Shown: in pieces, positions 32,261-42,959 of the stretch
Position numbering within the stretch: the first letter of the stretch is position 1
Layout of the letters: each line of letters begins with the position of its first letter
Source of the DNA: Zeus faber
Taxonomy: Eukaryota; Chordata; Actinopteri; Zeiformes; Zeidae
Length of the DNA stretch: 64,000 bases
Assembly (NCBI GenBank): GCA_960531495.1
Contig: OY482846.1
Location: forward strand, 34,500,811-34,564,810
Reading direction: 5' to 3'
Program-made: the position numbers and the translations under genes
Notes under the pieces: generated by a model
Database searches by the model: none
Seen by the model: only the letters and a program-made list of their open reading frames with translations
What the model was told of the DNA's origin: nothing

Positions 32261-32370
32261 TTGGCCCCATTGCACTGCATTGAAGCACAGTGAGAAGCTG
32301 CTGCAGAGTGGTAAGTTTCTCGATAGCCAAGCATTCAGTCAGGCTGTTGCTATGAGCGGTTGTAAGACCT
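32261..32370 (+). repeat. Dispersed family A, best-preserved core
   Basis: TTGGCCCCATTGCACTGCAT, GAAGCACAGTGAGAAGCTGC, AGAGTGGTAAGTTTCTCG and CAGGCTGTTGCTATGAGCGG. It is the inverse of the arrangement at 29,420-29,545. The core holds a consensus-like 5' splice-donor string, GTAAGT, at about 32,311-32,316. Whether it is ever used cannot be told. Confidence 0.8.
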
Positions 32371-32582
32371 GGGTTGAAAAATAGCGAAGTTATACTTACC
32401 TGGGTAAGTCTGTTTATACCTAGACTCTTCAGGATACTCCTAGTACCCTGCTGTTACCAATGTAGGGCAAATAGGGCTTGTGATCATTTGCGAACAGCAG
32501 CACTTCGATGTAAATTTGCTTTCTCCCTCTGATATTTCCAGGCTGATTGAAAAATAACAAATAATGACCTGATTTATATTCT

Positions 32583-32690
32583 TCAAAAATACACAGCGAT
32601 AATATTTAAACAAGCAATTATAAGTAAGGGATATCATGAATATATTTGTATGTGTGAACCGTGAGCCACGATCGCCGTGCCCTGTTCATA
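32583..32690. repeat. Dispersed repeat G, copy 2
   Basis: AAAATACACAGCGATAATAT, GCAATTATAAGTAAGGGAT, TTTGTATGTGTGAACCGTG and TCGCCGTGCCCTGTTC. See copy 1. Confidence 0.7.
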
Positions 32691-33611
32691 TTCGCGTTGA
32701 ACAGCCGAATCCTATTCGACTGACAAAGTTCTGAGTCGGGTACAGCCCTAGAAATAAATAATAATCGCACACACAAATAATCCCCCATATGTTTGATGGA
32801 CTGTCGCTCCCCCTTGCGTGCGAGGCTGAAGTGACGAGCAGAGCAACGGAAAATGTTCTCCAGAAGTCCTTGAACATGGGATGGAAGACGAACAATGACG
32901 ATAACTTGGCAACGATTGTGTTTGTATTTCATATCCTCCTGTAACTTGAAAAATGAAACACAAAAAATATATACCCCTTTAATAATGGGACCCCAAGCTC
33001 TAACCCAGCTTCCAGCCTCCCCTATGTCCACCATTTCTGTGGGGAAATGGAGGGGCGAGAGGGAATGAGACAGCGACGCTGTCAGACTACATTAAAGGAG
33101 GGTGAGAACAGACTCTCAAGGCCTCACGAGTCCCAAATCCCCATGAAACTATAACAAAAAAATAAATGAATAAATAAAACGATATGTCTGCTGTCTCTGG
33201 CGTCTGGTTTCAGGAACAGACAGAACACCCCTGGCGATGGGGGAAGCAGCCGGGCTAAACACTCCCCACGGGAGGCGGTCGTCTCCAAAGCACTGGAGAC
33301 CGGCCTGGCTCCACGGCGGTGGTCCGTTTGGACAGGGAATTATGGGTACTCACGAGACACATGGATCATGGTGGTGATGATAGTATTTCCAGTTCCTTCT
33401 TGGTCAGGTCCTAAGCCAACGTGTTTGGCTTGTTTACCTTCCTATCCACTTGGTTGGAGCCGACCAGCTGGGGGCGCCAGGCCAGCTTCACCCACTAACT
33501 ACATGTGGTGAGCTGTCTCAACGGCTGTAGGATGTTAGTGGGGGGACGGTTTTTAGAAATGGTGTTTCAAAATGAAAGGAAATCATGGGAAATGTTTAAC
33601 ACTTTAATCTC

Positions 33612-33615
<4 letters not shown>
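32691..33615. other. Non-coding stretch, no gene recognised
   Basis: The 138-codon minus-strand frame across 32,618-33,034 shows no recognisable domain. The rest is ordinary-composition DNA. Confidence 0.4.

Positions 33616-33662
<47 letters not shown>
33616..33662. repeat. (TA)n microsatellite
   Basis: About 23 TA units. Confidence 0.95.
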
Positions 33663-33670
<8 letters not shown>

Positions 33671-33815
33671 TTCGAATTTTGAAGGGGTGGTCCGCTAGAA
33701 TTAGTCATGAGACCCAGTTTTGGACCAGAACCATGTCGAGTTCAGAACCTCCTTCCTAAGCCTCTTTCAGGATATACACATTAAATCCCCATTTACAGCT
33801 TCTTTAGGTGTTTCC

Positions 33816-34331
33816 CAGCCTGGCATCGCCAGACACGTTCGCAAATGCATATAAGTCTGGAGCCTCTCCGTTCACTTTAGATTTCCAAGGGGCCTTACCA
33901 GCGGGCGCAGACCGGACGCGATTGGGTAGATCTCCAACCAAACAGAGCACACGGAATGTGTGACGCAGTGCTGAGCGAGTGAGTTGGCAAATTCAACTTT
34001 TACCAAATCCTGTCCGAAGTACGGCAAACACATCCTTCTTATCAACGAAAGCTTTATAGAGAAGATATGCCGTCCAGTTTGCTTAATGCTGTCGTGATAG
34101 CGGATTCAACAGACTGTTCCACATCAGTGGGAACCATCGTGGTAATGTGCGTGAGCGGCTCTCCTCTGCATCATCGTCGTATCCAACCCGCCCCATATTA
34201 GATATACCATTGTGATTGGCCCGACCGGGGCAAGGTGAGGTGGAAATGTGTTTGAATGGGAGGGTGGCCAGACGTACTCTGCAGAGCAAATGGAACATGA
34301 GCTTGTCCATCTGTCTGGTTCCAAGGCTAGG
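33816..34331. mobile_element. TIR-bounded non-autonomous DNA element (about 515 bp)
   Basis: The left end CAGCCTGGCATCGCCAGAC and the right end GTCTGGTTCCAAGGCTAG are imperfect inverted repeats. The interior has no transposase frame. GCAAATGCATATAAGTCTGG near the left end and CAAATGGAACATGAGCTTG near the right end have the look of a fish repeat family. It abuts the minisatellite that begins at 34,340. Superfamily not determined. Confidence 0.55.
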
Positions 34332-34339
34332 TACAGTTC

Positions 34340-34780
34340 TTAAGTGGTATAGGAAACAAGTACTATAGGAAACCTAAGTTTCCTATCGTACTTTGGTTTC
34401 CTGTAGTACTTGTTTCCTAAAGTACTTGTTTCCTGCAGTACTTTAAGTTGTCTATAGTACTCCTATGGCACTTGTTTCCTATACTACTTGTTTCCTATAG
34501 CACTTGTTTCCTATAGTATTTTTTTTTCTGTAGCACTTGTTTCCTATAGTTCTTAAGTTTCCTATAGTATAGTACTTGTTTCTTATGGTACTTGTTTCCT
34601 GTCACACTTAAGTTTCTTAAAGCACTTGTTTCCTGTAGTACTTAAGAGTCCTATATAACTTGTTTCATATAGTACTTTTTTCCTGTAGTAGTTAGGTTTA
34701 CTATAGTACTTGTTTCCTATGGGACTTGTTTCCTATAGTTCTTAAGTTTTCTATAGTATTAAGGTTCCTATAGTTCTTTA
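34340..34780. repeat. TTTCCTATAGTACTTG minisatellite, main block
   Basis: Degenerate tandem repeat whose unit is about 17 bp, TTTCCTATAGTACTTG alternating with AAGTTTCCTATAGTACTT. The first unit (34,347-34,363) is inverted and forms a hairpin with the next: ATAGGAAAC (34,365-34,373) pairs with GTTTCCTAT (34,378-34,386). The same unit resumes at 35,464, 35,940, 36,670 and 37,594. Confidence 0.9.
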
Positions 34781-35463
34781 TATTTTTAATATCCTAATAT
34801 ATTCAAATTTTTAATGCTCAAATGCTTCAAACAGCTACGCACTGTTCTGCAGCACCGATCAGAGCGATCTTTTCTCCAAACAAAGCAATTAAAAACTCTA
34901 GATGCATTTAATGAACTCAGTTTCCTGCTGCTGCTGCTCCGCTGTCGAGCAGATCCCTCCTGAAAAAATCCGGCCCGTCCTTTCAAAGTCAGTGGCAAAA
35001 TCGTCCGGCGCGGTCCGCAAGCTGGTGGTTGGGAACCTCTTCACTAGAGAAATTCTGCCCCACTTTCATCGCCACATCGGTGGAATATACCGGACATTCT
35101 GTTCGAAGGCGCACTTTCTCTTGTACACACAGTAAAACACCGGAGGAGAGGGAAACGCACCGGTGCGCTTGTGCGTGAGTCTCCGCCGACGCGACTTTGC
35201 ACAACGTTACGGGGAATATTTCTCTCTGTTGTGCGTTTACTGTGCAACAAACTGGATAAACTTATTTTGAACTTTATTGCTCATTGCCCACTTTTGAATT
35301 GATTCACTAATGTTAGCAAAAACATTTATAACCAATAATTTATGTTAAAAGAAATACACAATCGAATGGCAATTTCAACATTCGAAAAGTGTTTTTATTT
35401 TTTTTTATTTCTTATATATATATATACGCACGTTTGCATTTTGAATTAATGTTCCTGCAGCCC
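34781..35463. mobile_element. Sequence interrupting the minisatellite, with hAT-like ends
   Basis: Separates two minisatellite pieces. The right edge reads CCTGCAGCCCTA followed directly by GTACTTAA, the unit sequence, as expected for a hAT-type end (TAGGGCTGCA inverted). A second hAT-like terminal pattern, GGTGGTTGGGAACCTC, lies inside at about 35,024-35,039. A clean left end was not found. Multiple insertions or a deletion are possible. Confidence 0.45.
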
Positions 35464-35612
35464 TAGTACTTAAGTTTCCTATAGCTTGTGTTTCCTGGGT
35501 AATTAAGTTTCTTATAGTACTTGTTTCCTATAGTACTTGTTTCCTTGGTACTTGTTTCTTGAACTTGAACTTGATTCCTGTAGCACTTTTTTTCTTAGAG
35601 TACTTAATAGGG
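35464..35612. repeat. TTTCCTATAGTACTTG minisatellite, second block
   Basis: GTACTTAAGTTTCCTATAGC and TAGTACTTGTTTCCTTGG units. Confidence 0.85.
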
Positions 35613-35939
35613 CTGGATTATTTTGTGGAAAATGATCTTATTTTTATTTTTTTAAGACCAATATTGCAATTGTGATTAAGTATACGATTTTTTCCCTAGT
35701 TCCTTATCTTCTGTATTATTCAGTAAACACAAGCCAGCCCACGCCAACTTTTTATTTCATTCTGATTGGATAATTATCAAGATCAAGATCAAGAGAATGG
35801 GTCAAGATTTATGTAATGTTTCTGTGGAGCTCAACATGAAAAAAAATGTTGAGCGTATGGTTTCATTCCATACGTACTTGTTTCGTTCCATTAGGAGGCG
35901 TAAAATAAAAACCCACTATTCTGGTGCGCCGATGCACTC
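35613..35939. mobile_element. Insertion in the minisatellite: hAT-like left end plus dispersed repeat E
   Basis: Begins TAGGGCTGGATTATTTTGTG right after GTACTTAA, then CCAATATTGCAATTGTGATT, typical of a hAT-like left end. From 35,735 it contains CCAGCCCACGCCAACTTTTT and GGGTCAAGATTTATGTAATG, matching 39,423-39,525. No matching right terminal repeat was seen. Confidence 0.5.
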
Positions 35940-36062
35940 GATACTTGTTTCCTAGTACTTAAGTTTCCTTGAGTACTTGTTTCCTGTAGCACTTGTTTCC
36001 GATAATACGTGTTTGCTCGACACTTAAGTTTCCTATTGTACCTGTTTCCTATAGTACCGTCA
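35940..36062. repeat. TTTCCTATAGTACTTG minisatellite, third block
   Basis: ATACTTGTTTCCTAGTACTT and similar units up to CTGTTTCCTATAGTACC. Confidence 0.85.
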
Positions 36063-36669
36063 CACTTCCGACTACCTAAATAATAAATTGACGCCCAGAT
36101 CAACCATTTCATTTAAACTCATATAAAAAGGATTGCACGGCACACAGAAAACAAGGTGCAATTCTCACAAAAACAGCAAAAGAGACAATTCATTTTGTCC
36201 CGGGTTTGCCACTATCTGCAACGTAAAAGATAAAGAAATTAACAAAACTTTTCAAATCACAATAAACCGTGGCGTAGAAATACACAAGAAGAACTCAAGG
36301 TTGAGACAGGTCCTCCATGCAACACCTATCCCCTACAGGCGCTGCCTTTTCAATGATTAGGCGTATTAGTTTAAGCATTTCTGAACATTCTTCGAACAAA
36401 TGAATACATGATTTTCACCAGAACTCAGCACAGTGCATGAAAATGTCTTTTGTACTACTTTTTACAAACGTCTTTTCTGTTTTGATTATAATTGGCGCTA
36501 ATTGGATGTGGGGCTACCACCACCCCCCAGTGAATCCAGAGAATCCTACATGATGAGATCCAGATCAACTTCATGCTGACGAGTTTGCACCCACAGCAGA
36601 CATTTTAAGGGAATCAAATAGGTTCAGAGATTCAGGCGAAAAGCTTTAGTGGCAAGGGCTTCTCGTCAC
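36063..36669. other. Sequence between minisatellite blocks, no gene recognised
   Basis: Ordinary-composition DNA, probably another insertion, but no terminal repeats were recognised. Confidence 0.3.
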
Positions 36670-36746
36670 GGTACATAAGTTTCCTTTAGTACTTGTTTCC
36701 GATAGTACTTAAGTTTCTTATAGTGCTTATTTCCTAAAGTACTTAA
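36670..36746. repeat. TTTCCTATAGTACTTG minisatellite, fourth block
   Basis: CATAAGTTTCCTTTAGTACT and GATAGTACTTAAGTTTCTTA units, ending in GTACTTAA at the hAT insertion site. Confidence 0.85.
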
Positions 36747-37593
36747 TAGGGCGGTCATGATTCTGATGCGAAATCGAAAATCGATTGAAATGAGCATCCG
36801 ATTTCAAGCTTTAAAATCAGAAGCGGGTTCTCCATGCTGCCCATATTCTTGTGGGTGAAATTCTCTAACATGGACTGGACTGTCCGACATGACTCTTGAC
36901 GGGGGTACAAAGCCGAGCTGTGGGAGCCGGAGCTTGTGCATTCTAATAATTGAAAGAAAATGTGTGCTCCAATGGGGGGGGGGGTATATTTATATATCTG
37001 TATATATAGATATATAAATAACACAATTATATATCTATATATACTGTATGTATACCAATATGTCCACTTGAGAGGGCAGAGCAGAGTACTGACTGGTTGT
37101 GAGGAGTGCCACACGCGCTCCATTAGTGTAGTCAATGTTATGGATATGATTTGGATTGTGATATCAAAGATAAGATAATGTTAAACGAAGCATGGTGCTG
37201 TGATATGAGTAGAATTAGGAAAAAGAAAAAAGTCCGATTAGAGAAGAACGAACACACGTGCACAGATATGGATGGCAGAGGAGAAGAGATGCGCTTGCAG
37301 TAGTGTTGAAAAGTTGGGCTCTTTTGGGTGAAAGTATCTATGAAATCTTATGACATTTTTTGTTTGTATTTTTTGTTCTACAAAAAAGAACATTATATAT
37401 AATGATTTAATGTTACTGGACCCAAAGTTACTTACTGAGAGACAATTTTGTTTTCTTTACAAATTAAGACTGGATAGTCACAATGGCACAGCCGTCAGTG
37501 CTGGAAAATTAATACATATGTTTAAATTTCAAATTGAATCGTGATCTCGAAAGTCAACGTGAATCATGGATCTGGAGAATCGTGACACCCTTG
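36747..37593. mobile_element. hAT-like non-autonomous element inserted in the minisatellite (847 bp)
   Basis: The left end TAGGGCGGTCATGATTCT and the inverse of the right end, AAGGGTGTCACGATTCTC, match as imperfect terminal inverted repeats. The flanks GTACTTAA (36,739-36,746) and GTACTTAC (37,594-37,601) agree at 7 of 8 positions, the target-duplication length of hAT elements. Because the flanks are themselves the repeat unit, part of the match could be coincidental. The interior has no transposase. A G10 run and TATA repeats lie at 36,976-37,050. Confidence 0.7.
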
Positions 37594-37640
37594 GTACTTA
37601 CGTTTCCTATAGCTCGTGTTTCCTAGGTGCTTAAGTTTCC
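37594..37640. repeat. TTTCCTATAGTACTTG minisatellite, last block
   Basis: GTACTTACGTTTCCTATAGC, then TCGTGTTTCCTAGGTGCTTA and AGTTTCC. Confidence 0.8.
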
Positions 37641-38277
37641 TTCACTTCAAAAACATTTAGATCTTTGGAGAAGTGATGTAGGTTGTCAAAAATAACAGTG
37701 TTTGAAAATGAAAGCACGGCGTTGGTTGGGTACACTCCAAAAACACATTTAAATTTTTGAAGAAGTGGACGTATACAGCCCCCATATTATATGTAGTTTG
37801 TAATAAATAACGGTGGTGAGGGAGTGGATTTCCCTGATATTGGTATTGACATTTCTGACCCATTTCTGACTTTATGACTTTGAAGTCTTTAAAAAGACCA
37901 ATAGCCAAAGTGTTTTTTCCCCCATTTCATTTTTACAAATTTGCACTTTCTAGATGTTTGGCTTATTTTACCATCATGGTTTTGTGTTTGATCATTACTT
38001 AATTAAATAACCAAAACATATAAACAATTTATCAATTATAATCACATCATATTTACATATTTCCAAACCTATTTTAGTTATGAGAGTTATATGAGATATT
38101 TGACCTTATATTGAAAGAAATAATAAAAACCCTAATTTATTAACAAAAAAATGGTTATTATTCAGAATCTATATATTAAAGATATCATTAGTTAAGGTTT
38201 GATTCTCAATATTTTTAAAATGTATGTTTTAATGTTTGAAAAAAATCTGAAAATCTCATCATGGATACATTGACAAT

Positions 38278-38279
<2 letters not shown>
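37641..38279. other. Non-coding stretch, no gene recognised
   Basis: AT-rich DNA with two related segments near 37,645-37,680 and 37,735-37,775 (AAAACA.TT.A.AT.TTTG.AGAAGTG). Confidence 0.4.

Positions 38280-38360
<81 letters not shown>
38280..38360. repeat. (CA)n microsatellite, about 40 units
   Basis: Uninterrupted CA run. Confidence 0.98.
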
Positions 38361-38362
<2 letters not shown>

Positions 38363-38959
38363 TGTTGGCTCAATGCCAGGAGTGACACAGGAGAGAAGGA
38401 AGATCCTATATTGGTTTGTCCATGTGGCAATGCTTTCAAATTCCTTATTATTATTTATTTTATATTTATTTTATATTTATTATAGATACATATATTTTTT
38501 TTCTCAAATACACATGAGTTCGTCTCTCACCTTGAATCAAGTGCATAGAAAAGGGAAAAAAAAAACACAGATGAATATGGACACTCGATGGATGGCGGCT
38601 TCTCACATTTGTGTTTTACTTTGGAAAAAAAAGGTGCTTGTGCATTTCATTAAAATGCACCCACCCACACACACAAAGATGTGTGTGTCCGACACCCTTT
38701 CACATGAAAAAAATGCCTTTTTTTCGTTCATGGTCAGTCATTTAGAGAAAAGATGATAAAAAAAACAGAAAAAACCGTGATTTTTCTAAATGAATTAATT
38801 ACAACTGCTTGGAAAATGTCAAGTATAGATAAAGCTTAATACGCTTTTTAAATGGCGCCACGCCAGCCCCACTATCTGCCAAACCACATCAAGGTTACTG
38901 GCTACAGGCTTGAATATTCATAATTTATTCACAAAAAACAAAAAAACGTGGAACTATGT
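38361..38959. other. Non-coding stretch, no gene recognised
   Basis: The 127-codon plus-strand frame at 38,373-38,756 has no recognisable domain and is low in complexity. Confidence 0.4.
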
Positions 38960-39023
38960 TCATTGGAATTCAAGAGCTGATCTCGAACCTTTGACAACTG
39001 CTTAAGTAATTAGTTGCTGCTGT
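38960..39023. repeat. Dispersed repeat F, copy 2
   Basis: CATTGGAATTCAAGAGCTGA, TCTCGAACCTTTG, then CTTAAGTAATTAGTTGCTGC. See 31,372-31,432. Confidence 0.75.
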
Positions 39024-39422
39024 CCACCCCCTCCCCTCCCAACGCACGTAGCTCAAAACCCCCCCGAAAACAGCGCGTAATCATTAGAGGCGGCTATATC
39101 TTTTTATCGTTGTCTGATTGGATTGGTCTTTGTCTTTTGAGAATATTTTCATTTGTCGTTATTTCCTTCTCTCTTTTCCTCCATTCAAAGTGTGTATTTC
39201 TGTACCCAAATGGCATGTTAATAAAATAATGTTCTACTGCCATAAATGTTTTTGTTTATGGAAGTAATTATTGCTAATTTATATTTGATATTTATATATA
39301 TATATTTTTTTTTTCAAATTCAGTTTTTTCCTATAATTACAAAATATTATTTTAAAACATTTTTCAATTTTCCACCCAGTCTCTCACTCTCAATTGCGCC
39401 CCCCGCCCCGATCATTCCCCAC

Positions 39423-39525
39423 CACAGCCAGCCCACGCCAACTTTTATTCATTCTAATTATCAAGATCAAGCGAATGGGTCAAGATTTATGTAATGTTTC
39501 TGTGGCGCTCAACATGAAAAAAAAA
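39423..39525. repeat. Dispersed repeat E, copy 2
   Basis: CCAGCCCACGCCAACTTTTA, TCAAGATCAAGCGAATGGGT and CAAGATTTATGTAATGTTTC, nearly identical to 35,735-35,850. Confidence 0.8.
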
Positions 39526-39662
39526 AATGAAAAAAAGCATACTTTTTTTTTTTCTCCCATTGCGGAGGGCCCTTACGGGCTCAGGGGCCCCTGGGCACGT
39601 TTCCAGGTTGCCCATGTGGTAGAGCCAGGCTTGATTATGTACTGACTAGGTTATTACTACAG

Positions 39663-39745
39663 GATCTCCTCCCTTAACAACCTACCTGTTTAACGACCAT
39701 TCAGACTTAGGACCAGCTCTCTGACCAGTCGGTACGCTGCGTACA
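39663..39745. repeat. Degenerate TTAACGACC-type repeat
   Basis: CTCCCTTAACAACCTACCTG, TTTAACGACCATTCAGACTT and AGGACCAGCTCTCTGACCAG. Related in style to the palindromic repeats at 25,087 and 39,974. Confidence 0.5.
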
Positions 39746-39790
39746 ATACCACGGCTTCTCGGCGTCAAGCATCTCAACACGCATCGACCT

Positions 39791-39896
39791 TTATATACTA
39801 CATACACTATATATACTATATACACTATATACTCTATATATAATATATACACTATATACACTGTATATACTATATATACTATATAGACTGTATACA
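39791..39896. repeat. TATATACACTA-type tandem repeat
   Basis: About ten units of 9-14 bp built from TATATAC, ACTATA and CTGTATA. Confidence 0.85.
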
Positions 39897-39973
39897 TCTC
39901 ATCACCGTTCTCAGTCTCGTTCCCGCAGTCTGTCAGTATTGACTACACTAGCGTTCACAATGGCCACGCCTCC

Positions 39974-40070
39974 CTTACCGTGAAATAACACGGGTCCTCG
40001 CTTAACGACCGATTCACTTAACAACCTGGTCCTAGGAAGGAAACTCGGTTGTTAAGTGAACAGTCTACAG
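39974..40070. repeat. Short palindromic MITE-like repeat, copy 2
   Basis: CTTACCGTGAAATAACACGG, TTCACTTAACAACCTGGTCC and the inverse GGTTGTTAAGTGAACAG. Matches 25,087-25,183 over its whole length. Confidence 0.7.
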
Positions 40071-40439
40071 TATTATGACTGTATCGTGCAGACATGCAGC
40101 CAGCCGCACAATGGGAATCATGGCAAAATGTTGGTAATTCATTGGTATAGGGTATAAATATGCCAGGGTTTAAGGTATTACTATGTACTTACCAGATTAT
40201 TTCTACAGTCTAGAGTGTCAGAACTAGGGCCTGACCGATACATCGCAAGGTCGATATTATCGGCTGATATTTAGGTTCCAAATACTATCGGTATCGGTTG
40301 AAATTTCACAGATAAAGTGCCGATAAAGGTTGTATCCTACCAGTGGTTATACCACGCATGAACAGATTTAGAAGCCATGAGTAAGAAGTGTTTCAAATGT
40401 TCTTGTGACTTAACTAAATCTTGAATGTCAATATTCGTC

Positions 40440-40572
40440 TGTGGACATTTCATTTTAGAGACCATTAAATGTAATCTCGGAGAATATTTAATATCCATTA
40501 AAGGGTTGTCAGTCTGTCTGTTCCTCACATCAGTAACAGACATCAGGGACAGTCTTCCTACTGTAACATTAT
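40440..40572. repeat. Dispersed repeat H, copy 1
   Basis: GAGAATATTTAATATCCATT, AAAGGGTTGTCAGT and CTACTGTAACATTATAT correspond to AGAAAATATTAAATAACCAT, TAAAGGATTGTCAGT and CTACTATAACATTATAT at 49,750-49,827. Confidence 0.6.
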
Positions 40573-42035
40573 ATCCAAGATTCAAGAGGTTTATTCGTCA
40601 CATACATATACATGCTTTCATACTTATATGCAGTGAAATGTCAATGCAACACACCCGGTGATTACACACAATATGTTCTAGACGGAACACAGTAGCTACC
40701 TAAGAATTTCTACAAGACCAACTAACTGATTCCTATAAAGTAATGCAGTAAGTCGAATACTATAGAATAAAATAAAAATATATAGAATAAAATAAAATAA
40801 AATAGAATAGATAAAGGGAATAGGCTTATGTATAAGGGATAGACTTATGTATATGGGATAGGCTAATTATGTATATACAGATATGTGCATTAAAGTGGCA
40901 TGTGAATAAAGTGAGGTAGTGTGTGTAAGATATACAGCACAGTATACAACAGTACGGTGCAGCAATACGGTAACACCGAACAACCAAGAACAGTGACACA
41001 GTATGTGGTACAGTATGCTACATACAGTACAGTAAGGTAGTGGAGCCTATGTGTGTGGCTCAGTGAGGACCCCTGGTGAGGTCAGCATTGACAGTTCTTA
41101 TGGCTTGCGGGAAAAAACTCCATCTCAGTCTCTCTGTTCTCGCTGTGTGACTGCGGAGGCGCTTGCCTGACCGCAGCAGCTGGAACCGTCCGTTGTTGGG
41201 GTGGTGAGGATCCTTCATGATCCTGGGGGCTCTGCTGCTACACCTCCTGGTGTATAGGTCCTGCAGGGAGGGGAGTGTAGTTCCAGTGGTACGTTCAGCT
41301 GAACGCACCACCCTCTGCAGGGCCCGCCTGTCCTGAGCAGTACAGCTCCCAGGCAGTGATGTTGCCTGTCAGGATGCTCTCCACTGCTCCACAGAAGAAG
41401 GACTTGAGGATCCTCACCGAGACCCGGAATTTCCTCAGCTGCCTGAGGTGGTAAAGACGCTGCCTCGCCTTTCTCACCAGAGTGTCTGTTTGTAAAGTCC
41501 ATGTTAAATCCTCTGTGATGTGGACTCCCAGGTATTTGAAGCTGCTCATCCTGTCCACAGAAGTCCCATTAATCACCAAGGGCGCGTGCATCCTCGATTG
41601 TAATCCTCGCCTAAAGTCCACAATCAGCTCCTTAGTTTTGCTGACGTTCAGGTGGAGGCTGTTGTCCTGGCACCAGAGTGACAGGTCAGCCACCTTCTCG
41701 CGGTAGGCCTTCTCATCGCAGTTGGTGATCAGGCCCACCACAACGGTGTCGTCAGCAAACTTGATGATGGTGTTGGAGCTGGACCTGGCCACATAATCAT
41801 GTGTGTACAGGGAGTACAGTAGGGGGCTGCTGTGTTCAGAGTGAGGGAGCTGGACATGTGCGTCCCCACCCTAAACATCTGAGAGGAGGCTGGGCTGAGA
41901 GGAAGTCCAGGATCCAGGCGCACACAGCGGAGTATTCAGTCCAAGCTCCTTCAGCTTGACAGCCAGTCTGGTGGGGACTATGGTATTGAAAGCTGAACTA
42001 TAATCGATGAACAGCAATCTCACATAGGCCCCCTT
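40573..42035 (-). mobile_element. 5'-truncated L2-type LINE
   Basis: Minus orientation. The 3' end is at the left (CTTGAATC-type tail inverted at about 40,577-40,590, then TTATTCGTCACATACATATA). About 480 bp of 3' UTR follows, then an RT C-terminal open frame and older RT sequence up to about 42,035. The sequence changes to repeat B at 42,066. Endonuclease and the first half of RT are absent, as expected for 5' truncation during target-primed insertion. The same 3' end occurs alone at 22,397 and 57,150. Confidence 0.85.
41295..42030 (-). pseudogene. LINE reverse transcriptase remnant (L2-type)
   Basis: The best frame (41,295-41,792) carries IIKFADDTVVVGLI, with FADD at 41,748-41,759, followed by WCQDNSLHLNVSKTKELIVD and YLGVHITEDLTW, the order expected after the RT catalytic loop in the L2/CR1/jockey group. 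Further 5' (to about 42,030), in other frames, lie SPLLYSLYTHD and, still earlier, [15 protein letters not shown], the motif A region with its catalytic Asp. At least one frame change separates motif A from FADD, so no full RT can be made. Frame continuity ends near 41,300, and remnants such as a Pro-rich frame continue to about 41,060. Confidence 0.88.
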
Positions 42036-42065
42036 ACGGCCATATTATATTCATCCTTGCTGGGG

Positions 42066-42959
42066 TTTTAGCCCTAAATTGGAATTGTGACATTCCTTAC
42101 TCACCCTTAAAACATATTGCCTGTTTGTGTCCTCACACATGGAGTTCGCTTGCAGCATCAGAACAATGGGACTAAATCGTGTCGGTTTTATTTAAGTCCC
42201 AAAAGTTTATTAAGTTGATGAAATTATATCTGAGGGCTTTCACCTGCAGTGTTTAATCTGTTTGAATGGAACCTTGTTGTTGGTTATTTCCACACTTTGG
42301 TCATTTCCTTCCACGGAGACACCGTGATGCAGGACTCAGTAGACTACAGGAAGTAGACAAGTAATAACACACAAATGTATCGGCTCTCATAGCGATCTCC
42401 CCGTCATTCTCCTCGAGCCAGGCACCAGCAAGGCTCCTACATTACCCACAAAACAATGTCTTAAAACGGCAGGCCCTGTCACTACCGGATCTGTCTTGGA
42501 ATTGTTTTAAAAAAGACGGACAAAAACACAACAGTATCAAATTAAGATGAGGGATTTAAAAAAATATTTAAAATGTTGTTTTATTTAATAAAATGCTATT
42601 GTCACTTTAGATTTGTTGAATAAACATAATGTGTACTATGCCATAAAGGACACTGGACAGAGTGCCAGCACTTTCTATGATGATAATCACTTGTGTTACT
42701 GTTATTTGAGTAAATTAAATTAACCGTTCAAACTGATTTTATTTGAGTTCAGTTATTATTGAAAATATGTATTTTATTATAATACATTCAATTGCATTCA
42801 TGCACATTCATGTTCATCTAGTTCAAAAAATAAATGTTTTCCTAAAACCATTTATTTAATATATATTAGATATATCTGCAGACAATATGGGTTATTGGAA
42901 TTCTTTATCCCTTAAAATCGGATCTGTGACAAAAAAGATCCATATTGATTCGGCCCTAA
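42066..42959. repeat. Dispersed repeat B, copy 1 (about 894 bp)
   Basis: Aligns along its length with 55,539-56,445. Shared blocks in order are TTTTAGCCCTAAA, GTTTGTGTCCTCACACAT, AGTTCGCTTGCAGC, TTTTATTTAAGTCCCAAAAG, TATCTGAGGGCTTTCAC, TGCAGTGTTTAATCTGTTTG, GGAACCTTGTTGTTGG, GGCTCTCATAGCGATC, CATAAAGGACACTGGACAG and a terminal CCCTA. No coding domain recognised. It is probably a non-autonomous DNA element, with TIR status unclear. Confidence 0.8.

Noticed and set aside
32311-32316. GTAAGT in family A as evidence of a host exon
   Set aside because: No preceding open exon and the motif lies in a dispersed repeat. Kept only as a note within the family A finding.
39014-39330. Open frames after repeat F
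   Set aside because: Short, AT-rich and without domain. They end in a TATATA/poly-T stretch.
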